Source of the DNA: Rugalucina vietnamica
Lineage: Eukaryota > Mollusca > Bivalvia > Lucinida > Lucinidae
Assembly (NCBI GenBank): GCA_964017185.1
Contig: OZ024875.1
Span: 45,029,986-45,093,985 of the forward strand
Length of the DNA: 64,000 nt
Direction of reading: 5' to 3'
Shown: positions 1 to 15,300 of the stretch, piece by piece
How the letters are laid out: the number at the start of each line of letters is the position of its first letter
Position numbering within the stretch: the first letter of the stretch is position 1
Made by a program: the position numbers and the translations under genes
Notes under the pieces: model-generated
Told to the model about the DNA's origin: nothing
The model's database searches: none
The model's input: the letters and a program-made list of their open reading frames with translations, nothing else

Positions 1-1851
1 TGCGCCTTTTCCTGATTTTTGCCTACTTGTGCCTTTTCATAGTAGTGTCAGCAAATGTAAATAACACTGTTGTTTTGAAAAATTACAGGCTTACATACTA
101 CAGTGACGTCGTCTACATGTCTAATATCGCCTTATTATCCAGTCAGCTGCGATCTGCTAACGTTTATTTCTGTGACAATGCTTTTCTAAATATAACAGAA
201 TTTATCACTTAAATGTTGAAGAAAATGTGACCGGTATTTATAAATATACACACTTGAAAGGCACAATATGAGGTTCATAATTTCAAGAAAACATGCCAGT
301 GGTCGCACCCCACGAGACTTTTAAGACTAATAATTTTATCTATTTACGTATTTTATTTTTTACATGATTTTTGTTATCATTACAAAGGTGAAATGTGTCT
401 ACTAAACGAGCTATTACACCTATGACAGAACTTTTTTTTACCCATCTTCGTAGGCAATGGTACTACATTTGCTCCAGTATTTTGTAAGACTTTGAGTGCA
501 CTGCCGAGTGTAACAACAACAACAACACGTATTATTTAAATAATAATAATCATGATGATAATGATATAAAAAAAATCCTTATTTTATATAGACATAGTCT
601 GTATTAGAAAATGCAGTACGATTTGTGCACGATACCATTCCATACGATCCGATACGATATATTCTATTAGAGTCTTTCTTTTGTACATTAAAATACATAC
701 AGTGTACAATATACACAATATACAGATAAAACGTGTACAAAACCACTCAATCAATGAGTTATGAGAGACTGGTATTCATATATATGCACATAAAACATTT
801 AAATTTACTTTTAAGAGTTTTAAAATGTGTTTATATATATGAATATAATTAAAATGTGTTTATATATGTGAAAAAAATGCTAACCTTAATACATTGTTGT
901 GAAATCTATTATAACTTGCAAGGGCAATCAGGCCTCCCCACCCTGGACCCATAGAATAAAATATCTGCACAGCTGCGTCCCGCCATACCTATAAATGAAG
1001 TGAAGTAAATGTCATTATTTAGAGAGGTAAGCTCGTTGACATTTGAGCCGCCCCATGGGAAAACCAACAATCTGCATAGGCGAAAACAAAGGCGCAGATA
1101 AGCTTCGCGGTAACCGCGAAGCTGATCAGCGCCTTTGTTTTCGCTACTCGGATAGTACAATTCCTCCTCTACTTAACTCCAAAATTGCAAGCTTCTAGCC
1201 TGCTTCTGTAGCTGTACATGCCAGTTTGTGTCGGACCTGGTCGGAAACCACATTGTTGGTTTTCCCACGAGGCGGCTCATTTCCAATCTTCCACAATGCC
1301 TTCTATAACTTTATTCAAAAAGCACATCTATACAATGATACATTCACAATTCAATAAAAAATATTGCGAGAGTACGCAATGAAAATAGATGTGATTTCAA
1401 CAATGCATTTTCGGTTGACAAAATGTTATACAGTCAGTTTTAAATGTACTTGAAAAAGCCGGTAGCGTTCGATGTTAAAATGTGCACTGTAGATAGCGTG
1501 ATAAAGGGGCTGAGACAAACAATGTCAAATTAGTGAAAACATCTTAAAATTGTCCTATTAATTAATGACATCCAGAATCAACAGGATCCAGAATATCAAG
1601 ACTTAAACAAATGAGTGTGGACAGGCCTGACCGAACGGTGACCCCACGATTAGCAATTTATTAAAAGCTAATTCTGGGCAACATGCAACAAATGCACGCC
1701 ATCTACGGTTCTGGAACTCTTGGGGCATTTTTTCTAATCTTACAGTGGATTTTATTTTATCTAGAATTAAATCAGTTTAAATGTTTCAATTTAAAATCAA
1801 TTAATCAATTACTGTATAGTTCCTAAAAGAAAAAAAGAAGTTGCGGTTCAC
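1..1851. other. Left edge, gene A intron or beyond
   Basis: The first 36 bases are the 3' end of the retroelement tail family. Apart from the hairpin MITE at 1044-1279, AT-rich unassigned sequence. The next gene A exon (TM6) was looked for on the minus strand and not found. Confidence 0.6.
1044..1279. mobile_element. Hairpin MITE, GAGCCGC family, copy 1
   Basis: It is about 236 bp, bounded by TGAGCCGCC and its inverse. The interior holds a long near-perfect palindrome around GCGGTAACCGC with arms reading GCGAAAACAAAGGCGC. Other copies are at 5521-5755, 6014-6250, 17930-18166 and 22373-22607. Confidence 0.85.
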
Positions 1852-1986
1852 CTTTGCGTTGGCCAATTTTTCAAACTGTGGAAGGATATAGAACTTGATT
1901 CCCTCCCCTGCATTTTCTAGAGTGACACCTCGGAAGAATAAGATCAGCAACACAATATACGGAAATGTTGCAGTGAAGTACACCAC
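1852..1986 (-). CDS. Gene A exon 7 (TM5), last exon in window
   Basis: The exon is 135 bp, 45 codons, phase 0 at both ends, with TTTTTTCAG acceptor and GTGAAC donor. It encodes [20 protein letters not shown] and [17 protein letters not shown]. It is almost identical in protein to gene B exon 8. The TM6 exon expected next was not found between 1 and 1851. Confidence 0.93.
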
Positions 1987-3295
1987 CTGAAAAAAGAAAA
2001 CAGAGATCAGCACCACTAAAATGTCAGCAATATGATTTTGTATCCAGAAAAAGAGAGGTATAGGCCCTTAGATACCATTAACATATCCGAGATAGTTACA
2101 AGTGTAGGTGTAACAGACAAAACGGTAATCAAAATTCATATTCAGTGACTATTCCAAGTACTGAAACAGCTGATGTCAATCTAAAGGAGATAAATGATAT
2201 GTCAGCACAACTATATGATACCAGACAATACCTTAATACCTTAATAGTTCATAAAATTGAAAATGATTGAACATAAAAACTTTATTAAATGTCAAGAGTT
2301 TAACGTTGTGGGAGGTTAAATTTTAGCATTCAAGACACAATCGGTTACAAATTGCCATTTCTAGACGATGGACTCATGTGACCAATGTTGTTTTGTGAAA
2401 ACCATCAGACGCCCTATAATCAAGCAAGTACAAACCACATAACATCGAAAAATCATTTATTATATTTTATGTCATGAAATATAGAAACTATTCCTCAAAT
2501 ATTATATATATTTACTATATATATACTATATATAGTAAATAAAAAGTTGTTTAGAATGCACATTTTTTTTATTTCGTATGGCTGACCGGTTTCATGATAA
2601 ATATCAATTTTCAAAGCCTTTTAAAACACATGATCGTAATGAAATTAAATGGCGTCCTGTTGTCAAGCGACACGACGTAACGTAACGCCAAATACTTCCT
2701 TCCGTTAAATACATTGCATGTAAGGAATTGTTTGTTTGAAAACGTCGTAAATACAATGTACGTCATATGTCTTAAAACTATACACAAAAATATTAAATAT
2801 CAATGTAAAGAGTTCAGTTTAGGTGAAAATGTTCGAATGAAATACTTCTCCTTTTCTTTTCGTTTTATAATTCTTTCTGTTTTCATTTGATAAAAGGGGA
2901 ATATAAAGTATTTTGGGTCCTGGTCAGAGCACTCAGCAATGTGTTGGCTCACAGGTATTTCCCTTAATGCCGCGTGTTTTATATGTTGATTATGAAGTGT
3001 TACGCGGTTTCTCAAATTTACTGTTTCGCCTATATACTGTTCATTGCAGCCTCTGCACTGTATTACGTAAATGACATTTTTTGCCTTACAAGACATGTTG
3101 TCCTTTACTGTGAAAACTTTATCTTTAAAATATGATGATGATCCTTCTGTTATAAATTTACAAAGACCGCATCGCGGCTCCTTACATTTTGTTACATGTA
3201 CTTGGCATTGATAACCGTTGTCAATATTATTTGTAAATTTAGCCTTTGTTAAAAGACGTTTTAAGTTTGGTGGCTGCCGTTTGCTTTTAAGAAAA

Positions 3296-3340
<45 letters not shown>

Positions 3341-6300
3341 GCCTTTTCCATTATCTAAATACACACCACTTCAGAATTTCAAACACCTAAAACGAAAACA
3401 TTAAGTGTGTGTATTCATTTTCTTAGAACATAAGGAATATTTTGGTACCAAAATCAAATATTTGTCTTCACCACCTCCCCCCTATGTATGTTACGAGACA
3501 TATGATCATCATACTTGTAACGACGTCACTGTTGTATTATTGAAATTAGTGATTCAAGTAAGTTTACTACCATTCTGAATGTTAAATCATGATGTTAGCA
3601 AGCTTGAAAAGTGTACCATCTGCGTATCTTCTTTCCCGCAAGGTTGTACATGTATAAAATTAACTAATGCATATGATAAAAGGAACATTCATATGTTTCT
3701 GTTAAATATGGCTTAAGGATATTCGCTGCTAACATTTGACATTTCGGAATTTCCGGTTTTACTTTTGTTGAATATCTCGTAAACGGTTGAATATATTTTC
3801 CTAATAGTTTATACTTGGATACATACTTGAGCCATGAAAATTGCCAATCTAAGGAACTTCATTTTTTCACCCAATTTTCTGCAACTTTTTAGAAAATTTT
3901 AGTTGTCAGCACAATTAAGGGGGTAGGATAGATTAAACTTGAATATTACACACCTTCAAATAAATTGCACCAGTTCGATGTTTGTTTTAGAAGCAGTATA
4001 TGCGCACATGGTCTTCTAAGTCGGTCTTTCTGCCTTTGGTGTGTTAGTTTTTAAATTTTGGGTGGTTTTATGAAATGGGGTTTAAGAAACAAAAAAGCCG
4101 AAAAAGGCGTAAAATTGCGATTTTCAAGCTGTTGGTTCTCTCTTATACACTACCATATATATTTCTTTCTTGTATTCGAACAATATTACCAAGTTCTATG
4201 TTATGTGAAAATACAAGAAAAAGTTTGAATCTACAAGTATGGGTTTTGTCTACTTCAAAATATTGAATTTTTACGACTTTTCAAGTATGGGGATAGGGTT
4301 GTAAAACGAATTGTAAAATTTTGTCATCCACTTCAAGTTGCAAATTTTTCTGTGCTTTTGATCCACAATAGTCTGCAATACGTAAATATTTTAGAAAGTA
4401 TTCTAGGTGTAGTTTTGTTACAGAGAGGCATATTTCAAAGAATAAAAAATTAAATTAGTTTTACTAAATTCAAAACATGGTGTTCAGAGGTCTCATTCAA
4501 AGGCCTGTAGCTTGAAAAAATGCACACTATCCTATACTAATTATGTTTTCAAATATCTTGTGTGGTATTTTGGAATCAAAAGAGTCGTTAGAAAAAAAGT
4601 TTGAATACTTTTTCATTGGCAGCGAACATCCTTAAATAGTTTTTTTTTTTTCCAATTGTGAAGTGAAATACGGTATGTATATTTCACCTCATTCGTGAAA
4701 AAAAATTATTTCTAACAGAAACATTTGAAAATTTCCTATTGATAATATATATTCATCTTTCAACGTCATTATATGTGACAGTGTCTGACATCTTAGGTCT
4801 TGTGGAGTCAAAGTCAGAAATTTAGTTTTTTAACATTTGTACAAGTTTTATTATGTTATTAATAATTTATGTACAAAAGCTTTAATAAATAGTGCTAACG
4901 ATTAATGAGAAAAACAGTGAAAAAATATGCACCACCCACAGTTTGCATCTTATGGTTTTTAATTATTATATTGTCTGTGATACACTACATAAATGGTTGA
5001 AATAAGGGATCCCAACCGATTGTAAGCATGTAATACCCTGATATGCAAAAAGTCAGGGGAAACATTAGTCACCAACATGACTGGCAATTCCCAGTGCTAG
5101 CCTCTATAATGCTGATAGCCAAGCAATGTAGCCAAATGATACCATTTTAACACCTTTGGTTTAAAAAAAAAAACACATATATCCAAGTTCCTGAATAATA
5201 TATATAAAGAAATCAGAAAAACGTACAGACCTAAACTAGACAAAAATGATTAGTAAATGTCGCCTGAAGACGCGTCTGGTGATATTTCAATATAAAAAGT
5301 TACACGTAGGCAATATAAGTATATATAGATATTTTAATATAAGTTCATTTTACCTAATTTAAACAAAATTTATTCAACAAAAATATAAGACAAGTAAAAA
5401 AATGTTATGGAATCACCAAAGAAATAACGTTACTTGTGTTTCAAAGTTTGAAGGAAATTGTTTTTACTGTCAAAGCGACAATAAGAAAGACGCAAATTTG
5501 CTTTTGTTTCCATCATGTATTGAGCCGCGACGTGAAGAAACTAGTCTTCGGGGTTTCCGACCAGGTCAAATACTTATCTGCCTGTACAGCCAAAGACGAA
5601 AGCTAGAATCTTGAAACTTAAAGTATATGTAGAGGAGGAATCGTACCATCCGTGTAGCGAAAATACTGGCGCTGATCAGCTGTGCAGTTGCTGCACAGCT
5701 GATCTGCGGCTTTGTTTTCGCACAAGCGAAATCCGGTTTTCTCATGACGCGGCTCTTTTCAGACAGAAATGTATCTTTGTTTAAAGTACATTTTTATTTA
5801 TAATCTGTAGTCACTGAACAGATTGTCGAACAATATATAGTGTTCCGTTGATCCGTTATGAGACGGAAAAGCACTGATATCTTTGTTTAAAGTACTTTTT
5901 TATAATTTGTTGTCACTGAACAGTTTGTCCAACCATCTATTATAGTGTTCCTTGAATATGTCTTAGCTTTTGCTTGTGACAGTTCCTAGTTATTGTTTAT
6001 TTCTATTTGCATTTGAGCCGCGACGCGAGAAAACCGGTCTTCGGGGTTTCCGACCAGGTCCAACACAAACCGGCCTGTACAAGCTCAGAAAAGAGCTAGA
6101 AGCTTGAAATTTCTGATTTAAGTAGAAGAGGAATTGTACTATCCGAGTAGCGAAACCAAAGGCGCTGATCAGCTTCGCGGTTACCGCGAAGCTGATCTGC
6201 GCCTTTGTTTTCGCCTAGGCAAAAATCCGGTTTTCTCACGATGCGGCTCATTTGTTATGATTCATACAAACCTTGCCAGTAGTTTTAATGCCCTTCATGA

Positions 6301-9300
6301 GACAGAGGAAGCACTCTATCCAGGCTAGGAGGAGAACCAGTACGAGCTGCCATCTCGGAGATCCAGCTTCATCAACGCCAGAGCTGATGTCAAGGACGTA
6401 GTAGCTAAAAAGTAAAATTGCAATTGCGCCGGACTATAGGCTACATTAAACATTGGAAAAATTATGCAGAAATTAGGTAGTATTCTTCTAAATGCATAGT
6501 TTGGATTCACTATTGCGAAAATAGCTTTGAAAAATGCCCGATTTTGGTCGGCACTAATTCCGTTTGGAGAGTAGGAACAATGATGTTATAAGTAATTTGT
6601 CATAGAAGATCGGTCGTAACAATATACTTATTGGGCTAAACATACATTTGATGCCGTCAGGTCATTCCTTAATTTATCATCGCGGCAACAAGCCGTTTTT
6701 GTCTACCAAATTCGACTTAAAATCATTAAAATCATTAAAATCATTACTTAAAAATGATCTCCAGACATAAATATTGTTTTGTGACATCCCACAGCCTACT
6801 CAATGCCATTATATATACGCAAGTGAATTTTAAATGGCGCGGGATCAGGAATACATACTTGTATAACCATTAACTCATTTAAGCCTGGCTTCCCTTTTAT
6901 GGGACATAGGCAAACAGAATAGCCCCAGATGTGACGCCGCAGAACGCGGCGTCCCATCTGGGGCTATTCTGTTTGCTTAGAGGATTTTCATCAAAAATTT
7001 ATTTAAAAAATGAAAATCACTTCTGATGCCCCTAAAAATGAAAGTGGACTCGCCCAAATGATAAAGATGGGAAAATCCATTCGTCAAGTATGGGTTAATG
7101 TTCATCTTAAATGCCACAAGATATACTTTCGTAACCCATTTATGACAAATGGACTTGCCCATCATTAGCAATTGGGAACAATCGGGGTGATTTTACTCAG
7201 TTTTTTATAACATTCTTCAAGCAAATTCCTGTCAGAAAGCATAATAGCCCCAGCTGGGACGCCGCGTAATCTGGGACTAAACTGTTTGCCAATCCTGTGA
7301 AAGGACGCCAGTCTTATATGAGTTACAACGACAGCTATTATTGTTTTCAGAACATAATGCTGTTTACCAGATATCCACATGGGAATCTATTAATGCATTA
7401 TATGCGGTTAGGTGGTTTTAGATTAAATGGTAATGCTATTTAAGAGCAACCGATAACACTGTATTTAAAGGCTAGACGTGGCATTTAGCTTTATATCTGT
7501 TAAAATACTCGTAAACAAACGTAAACATGTCCCAAGATGAATGATGTTTTCAAATATCAATTGTCTTGTCGCAAATACCGCGACGTCGTAGTAATAAAGT
7601 GTTCATGCCAGGTCAAGCAACAAGAAGAGTTCCATATGTTGAAGAAAGGGAAATAGTTACATCTACAAAGACAATTAACCATGATAACCTGGCATGCTAA
7701 TTGCTATTTGCTAATTGCTATTTGCTATTTGCTAATTGCTTTTTGCTAAATGATATTTGCAAAATGATATTAGCAAAATGCTTATTGTCTTTTGCTAAAT
7801 GCAAATTGCTAATTGCAAATTGCAACATTTTAATTGCAAACTTGTGGTTAGCATGTTTTTGTTTAATTACGACAACAAAACAGGAGATGACAAAACACAA
7901 AAATAACACATTGATAAGTTTGTTTGAATTATAAATGATAACTGCTTTTTATTAAATACTATTCGCTAAATGCTATTTGCTGCTATTTGCTAATTGCTTT
8001 ATGCAGATAGCAAACTAGATTGACTATGTTTGTACATATAGACCAATATTGTTGTTTTTAGAGAACGAGGACTAGTATTTGCAAATGAATGTTGGTCATT
8101 TAACAGAAACGTGTTAGAGGTGGTTAACGACTTTAATTACCTAGGTGTTATATTTAACTATACCGGATCATTTAATCTTAATCAACAGACATTTTCAGGA
8201 AAAGCACTGAAGGCTATGAATATACTTTTACAGAATGTGCGTGGCTATGATTTTAGTCCAAGAACTTTATGTCAACTGTTTGATGCGTTTGTAGCATCTA
8301 TTTTAAATTACTGTTCAGAAGTGTGGGGATATACTTCATCTAAGGTGTTAAAACTGCGACTAGTAATGTTGGAGTTTATGGAGAGTTAGCGAGGTATCCA
8401 CTGTTCATTAACAGATATGTCCAGATACTTAAATATTGGTTCAAACTTAATATATGAAACTGACAATCGTGTTTTAAGAACAGTTCTGACACTTCCTGTA
8501 AATAATTGTAGTGCAGGAAAGTCCAACTGGATAAGCAATGTTTAGACTATGTTAACGACATGTGGCTTCGGGTACATATGGGATAATCCAAAATCAGTAT
8601 GTCCATCAGAGTTTTGTAAAATATTCAAGCAGCGGTTACTGGATATCTATACTCAAAAGTGGAGAGCTGAATTAGATGCAAATCACGTCCTAGATGTATA
8701 CAAACACTGCAAGGTTAATTTTCAGTATGAGATCTATTTGAATGTGTCATTACATAGAAAATATCGTTCTGCGATTACGAAGCTACGGTTAGCATCACAT
8801 CCACTTAGAATTGAAACGGGAAGACACGGACAGAATCGTGTAGATAGACAAGAAAGGATATGTCCGATCTGTGATAAGGGTGATATTGAAGACGAATTCC
8901 ATTTTGTCCTTGTGTGCACGGCTTACAACCATTTACGTTTACGGTACATTAATAGACATTATAGGCGAAATCCGTCTGTGTATAAGTTTATACAACTTAT
9001 GGGTTCTAAAGATACAACGACCATTAACAACCTGTCATACTATATATATAATGCCTTTGAAGTTCGTACATCACGGTTACAAAATATGTAACCATCATCA
9101 GCGTACAATTTATAAATTGTACATCTCTAGTTTACATCACATTGTTTTGACTACACAAATCATGATAACATGTATGTTGTAGATGAGGAACTGTATACAT
9201 GTAGTTCAAATCTAATAAAATTTTCTATGTTCTATAATTCTTTATATTGTTAATCAATCAAATATAGTGTATAATCATGAATATTCTCAATATCTTTTAT

Positions 9301-12300
9301 CGACCCTTTTCAAAATTCCTATTAAATAGTTACAATTTAACGTTTTGCAATAAGCATTTGGCAAATAGCATTTAGCAATTAGCATGTCACCCCGGCATTT
9401 CAAAGTCCATTACCTTGACCTCAATGACCCCAGAAACTACCTTTTTTTTTCAAAATCTCTCTTTTCATAAATAAAAGTTTTAAGACTGAAAAAAAAAAAA
9501 TAGATAGAGCTTTTTCCATTGTGAAATGTCAGCAACGGAAGTAACTATTTTCTCGAAAAAATCAAAATTGATTATTTTTCATTTAAAATGCATCAAAGCA
9601 AAGCAAAATTGTAAAGTATTCATAGCTGAGCGCAAAACACTTAAAACACACTTAAAAGTACCACAGATTTGCTAGATTTTCAAGGTGTTTGGATTACCCC
9701 CCCACACACACACACACCTTGTACACGCATACGGCCTATTTAAAATAATGTTGGGCATACAATTCTATTAGTCAACCGATTTAAAAAAAATGCGACACCT
9801 TTTAAGACAAGATGATATGTTCATATTTTCTTTAGGTGTTTCAGAAAAATGAGATTTTGAAAAAGGTATTCTCTGGACGATGGTACATGGACAGTAGATC
9901 AAATTTTATGCCCATGATAAGGAAATCTATAAAATAAAAATAAACTGTAAAATGGATGGTACAGCACTGAACTTCAGACCAATATCTAACAACTTACTGG
10001 TATTACATTGTAACTGATCGACTCATCCACACAAAACAAATAAATCCTGAACAGATGTACCAACTTAGTCAGTAAAATAAGAACTGTCGCAGGACAGCGG
10101 CGTAGCTCGCCTGACTTGTGCATTGTCACTAAATCTATCACAATCTATTACCCATGGCCTTGATCTCAAGGTCACTCAGATGGGTCGTTATGGTACAGCA
10201 TAAAACTTCAAACCAATACATGTATCTACCAACATGCAAAGTATCAACTTGGTACATTTACATGTTCAAGACATATAGACATAAAAAATAACCAAACCTT
10301 TAATTAACACAAAATTTCCATGTCCGTGACATTGACCTAAATGCATCCCAGGGTGGGTCATGATGGTACTGCAAACAACTTCAGACCAGTATCTACCAAC
10401 CTGCAAAGTTTCAACTTGATCCTTCAACATGTTCAAGAGATATAGACTTATAAAACCTTCAACACAAAATTTCTAAGTCCGTGACCTTGACCTCAAGATC
10501 ACCCAGGTTGAGTCATGGTGAAACTGCATAAAACGTCAGACCAATATCTACCAACTTGCCAAGTATCAACTTGACCCATTTACATGTTCAAGAGATATAG
10601 ACCTATAAAAACTTTAACCAAAAAGTTTATCATTTGAGCAACGAGTACGCGAAGGCGAACGCGAACGCCGACGCTGACGCCGGGGTAATTGCAATAGCTC
10701 TTCCTGTACATTCGTACAGGCGATCAAAAAACTGTTTTGTTGTCGCAAAAACAGTATAATGTCGAATGAAAATAAAAATCGAACAACTTTTCACTAAAAT
10801 ATTTCACTATCATTTATGAACGTAGTAAACGCCGTTTTGGAAAGAAAAACATGAAACTTATTTTTGTCGTTGATACGGAAAACATGACATCCCACTTTCC
10901 GAAGACAACGTAATCCGGCTATAGTGGCTTAATATGCAAATACTAGAGCACAGAGTTTCCGTACAGATGTTCAAATAAGATGAGTTTGTATTCGAAAAGG
11001 TTCCTTATGCCACATGTATATGTTAATAATCATGCTTCTCTTTCACGACAGTCAATATACACATGTACGATTTCATTGGCTGCTTTGCAAAGTATCGAAC
11101 GCACACGTGTGTGGCTGTTTTTGTGTCTTACATGTCGCATGTTTGCTAGTAAGTGCGAGCGCCGATACAAGTCTGTTGCCTCAGGCTGGTCGTTAAAGCG
11201 AAATGCATCTATTCTTATCAATGTAAGGCACATGGGAATGTCGAGGTGGCAATCAACTTATATACGGGCACCAAAACTGTTAATATTTTACAAACCAGTC
11301 CGAGTCTGATCTGCCCGAAAATTACTCTTTTTCGCGTTGTTTTTTTTTTCTGATCAATGCGGAAATGAGCAAATTCGAAAGTCGCGACCCATTCACTACT
11401 CTAAACATAATAGCAAACATGGTTTAATCTCATAAATGCGTCATACAGGATAATGAGTACATTCTTTTCCTTGTCTTAATGATATTAGTTCTAGGCAAAA
11501 CAACAATGGGAAGGGTCAATACAACTGCTTGTTGTAAAATGATAAACACATTAACATTGTTTAACCTTTTCCCCATGTACATGGACCATCCCATACTGAA
11601 CTTTACTTAGAACTTTTAATACTGATGGTTTATGAGTGTCCAAAGTGTGAAATTATTTTACACTTAGAGTTATTCGATTCTGGCCTACTATAATGAAACC
11701 GAGATTTATATACTCAACAAAAAAGTTAAGGAAAATGTGTCAGAGGGCCTGTGCCACAAGAACTGTTATATTTTATGAAATATTAACTCCATCTTATTAT
11801 GAAAAGGTACAAGTAGGCAAAGATCAGGAAAAGGCGCAATCAGAAAGAGATTCCCACTCCAAAAACCGAGGTGGGAAAAAACCAAACTAACAATCAGGCA
11901 CTTATACCATGAAACATATCGTAAGCCGAATGAGCAGCTATTTTCCCAATAGGTGGCCACTCAGTTACCTTAACTTAATTAAAAATATGAAAACATACAT
12001 AAGGCGCCATACATACATAAGTGTCTTTTCATCTTTCAAATGAAGGCTTATTTGAGATGATGGCACGCACTTTGAAGCTTTAAAAATCAATGTCAAAGTT
12101 GACTACCTCCATGTTTCACAAAATTGGCATATTGTTCGATTTGTGTATCAATTGTCGCTGGAGCTTTTTCACACAATAACCATGTCTGCATAGACACATT
12201 TTCTCATGAACAGCTGTACACTGAGGTGAGCAGACCTGCTGTATAGCATTTTCAGCACCAGTACCATTGTTGATACCAGGTGGACAATGTCAAATGAAAT

Positions 12301-15300
12301 CGCCCCAGTATCACCCAAGATTACCTACATGTACGTCGGAACAACGTTGAGGTCAAGGCCTTGGCAACCCACCCACCAGACATGCCTCCCGCTGAGCAAA
12401 TGTTACACATTCTAGGACAGCATGAGATGGTCTGGTGTTGAACACTGGCACCAAAACCTCTCCCGGCTCATGCTGTGGCGCCTCAGGATAAACTAGGCAA
12501 CTTTGACATTGTTGCTGATGCTACAAGTTCAAATGAGGCCTCATTGGAAGATAAAAAGACACTTTAAACATACTAAAAATTGAATTTCTAACTATTTACT
12601 AGATTTATTGAAATAAGCACTTGAACACATTTTCCTTTACTTTTTGTTGAGTATATGTTGCTTGAACAGCAGGACTATGACACTATTAGAGAAAGATAAG
12701 GTTCATGTCGGAAATAGATACAATTCAAAGACGCCAGCAGCACAAGACATGACAAAAACCATCCAGAAAACATGTCCATGAAACGTTTATCCCCTTTCAC
12801 CCCATCTATATATAGCAAAACTGGGGTATACAGGGGTATACCTAGTATACTCTGCACATAAGCAATAAAAGTCATAATTTGGAATATGGACGTAAGTGGT
12901 AACCTTTCGACAAGAACATTTCGAAAAAATAAAACCTTACGGCGATACTGACGTTACGTAAAAATTTTAAGACACATGATCAAACCCTGCAGATCTGCTC
13001 AAAGTGGAAAAATCAAAATCATGCTTAAGCAACTCTTTAGTCATCAAAACAAAGGAAAACGTTTAAAACGTTTGGAAGCAAAATTTTATCGCCGAGAAAT
13101 TAAGATCGTGAGTTTTTGGATTCGACATTTTTTTCTTTTGCTCCTACGTTATCGCCTTACAGTTACATTTCTAACTGGAACTTTTCAAAAATCGACAATG
13201 AGTTTAAATGTTTGATACATACCAATATGTTAAAATAAAGAGAGTTTGCCAAATTCCCTATCTTGGCTTTATAACGTGAGCCAAAAGTAGACATAGGCTT
13301 TTGCGTGAGCTTAAATTAAGAGTTTAACGTCAGCCTTATCTCACTAGCATGACGCGTTATGGCTATGAATCTTTCAAGTGCTACTGACCATGGTATTGGC
13401 TGCATTGTGCTTTGTTTGTCTTGTTTTGTTTTTATAAAATCAATGGAAACCAAGTTACCCAAAAGTTAGGCAATTTCGACCTATTGACGGCGCATTGACG
13501 TCGTTTTTTGGAAGGTAAAGTTTGTACCGAAAAAGCTCAATCTCACTTGTCACTTAATCAACAACGTCCATAAAGAGGGGTTAAAAAGAATGGGCCTAAT
13601 TGACTAAACAAAAGTCAGCTGTTTGCATTGTGTTCAGTGGTTGAGAATTTTGCATCCACACCCTTTCTGTATCTATTGGTTGTTTCAGAAGTCTTTTTAA
13701 AGGATGGCGTTTTTAAATTCATCCTATCATGTGCCTAAGACACTGTTCTTGTCATCTAAATTAAAGAAATGCCCAAAATTGCTCTAAGGTGATCAAAAAT
13801 AAATGTAACATCAAAAATTGCTAAATTTATTTTGCATAGTATATGTATACGCAATATGTATACACAGTAGGTGTGGCTGACGGTTTGGAAATGTTGAAAG
13901 GTGAAAAATACGTGATAGGAATTTGACTAAATGTCGTCTAGAACGATGTTGTTCTATTATGGAATCTGGACATGTACTCTTAAAGCACGCTTCGTCATTT
14001 GCTCACTTCTTACTAAAATAGCTTCTCATCGTATCAGTTGCCCTGTCTGACGAATTGACAGCCAAACATAATCCAATCTCTCAAATACGTCATTATAGAT
14101 TATGAGCACATCCGTTTTCTTGTCTTAACAACAATGACAATATTTTTTGCTACAAAAAGTAATCAAAGGAAGTATTCCTTTGAGAGGATTGCCACTATAA
14201 ATACAAAGCTTATTTTCAATTATCTACTATAGACTTGTAGGTGTCAAATTAAGTAGATACAAAAAGACACTCGTCCTAAAACGATGACTTGAACAAATTG
14301 AAATGGATGGTTTTTGAAAATTGGTTCAAGAAATATACACCACAATAGAAAGCAAATTAAAGGTGACCTAGACTTAGATCTCCAGCCTCATCCCCGGGCA
14401 TGGACCCTGGGGTCTAGGATCATGGCAACAAAGCAAATGCTATTGGGTACATATGGTCAAATATGCATGATTTCTGACAATTATTTCAAGAGATATACAC
14501 CACTGGAGAAACTTAAACCAAAACTTAGACGCAAACTCAATTGAACAAACAGATGTCTGCCTACTGCGCAACTATCTTTCTATTTATAAGTAAAACGGTA
14601 TAGCTCCCAAAATCAAGCTCGAACTGCAACGAAATTACTAATTATTCGTAACTTACAACTGCGAGTTTCATAATTAGATAGATGTTATTGTCAAGAGAGA
14701 GAAAATGACATATAAACCAAATAATAAACTGTAGTGAATTAATATTACAGTCCTTTGGGCAGCTCATATAAAAATAACATGATGCCTAATGGATGCGATT
14801 TCAAAATTTAATGACTTTTTGTAACCTTCTGGTTTGATGTTTCAAATAAACAAGTATTACACAAACAATAGAAAGGGCCAATGGTAAAAAGATAAACCAC
14901 AGAACCATTAAATTTTATAATCTTGTCGGCGTCACATATTGGCCTATACTGTTGTGAAAAGGACGCCAGGCCTATACTAGTTTAAAACGGCAGCTATTGT
15001 CGTTTTCAGACTATTAACTTGTTTACCAGATTCTTGCATGGGTACAGAATAAATGCATTATATGCGGTTAGTTGGTTGAAGGGAAAATGATAATGCTATT
15101 TAAGAGAAAGCGTTAACTCTGCCTTTAAAGGCTAGACGTGGCATTTGGCTCTATATCTGTTAAAATGCTCATAAACAAACGTGTACCAAGTTGACTGGTG
15201 TTTTGAAATATCAATGTCTAGTCGCAAGTACCGCGACGTACATGTAATATCTAAGTATCCACGCAAGGTCAAGCAACAAGTAGAGTTCCATACAGTATCT

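Larger units (their letters stand above)
7290..14930. repeat. Tandem segmental duplication, unit 1
   Basis: Several blocks recur in the same order and orientation in unit 2: 7290-7640 with 14950-15310, about 9850-10090 with 15550-15830, 10740-11500 with 15820-16530, 13910-14290 with 16830-17230, and 14630-14920 with 17850-18320. Unit 1 is longer because it gained a LINE-bearing element (7691-9386), a short tandem array (10090-10630) and a mariner-like element (11711-12653). Eye-level identity is roughly 80-90% in aligned blocks. No conserved gene was found in it. Confidence 0.8.

Noticed and set aside
909-1160. Open frame [20 protein letters not shown] on the minus strand, and its echo at 6134-6328
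   Set aside because: It lies inside copies of the hairpin MITE. The frame is produced by the palindrome and is not conserved between copies as a protein.
12240-12540. GC-richer stretch inside the mariner-like element that might be a transposase remnant
   Set aside because: No frame longer than a few dozen codons and no DDE-type motifs could be read. Left as part of the element.
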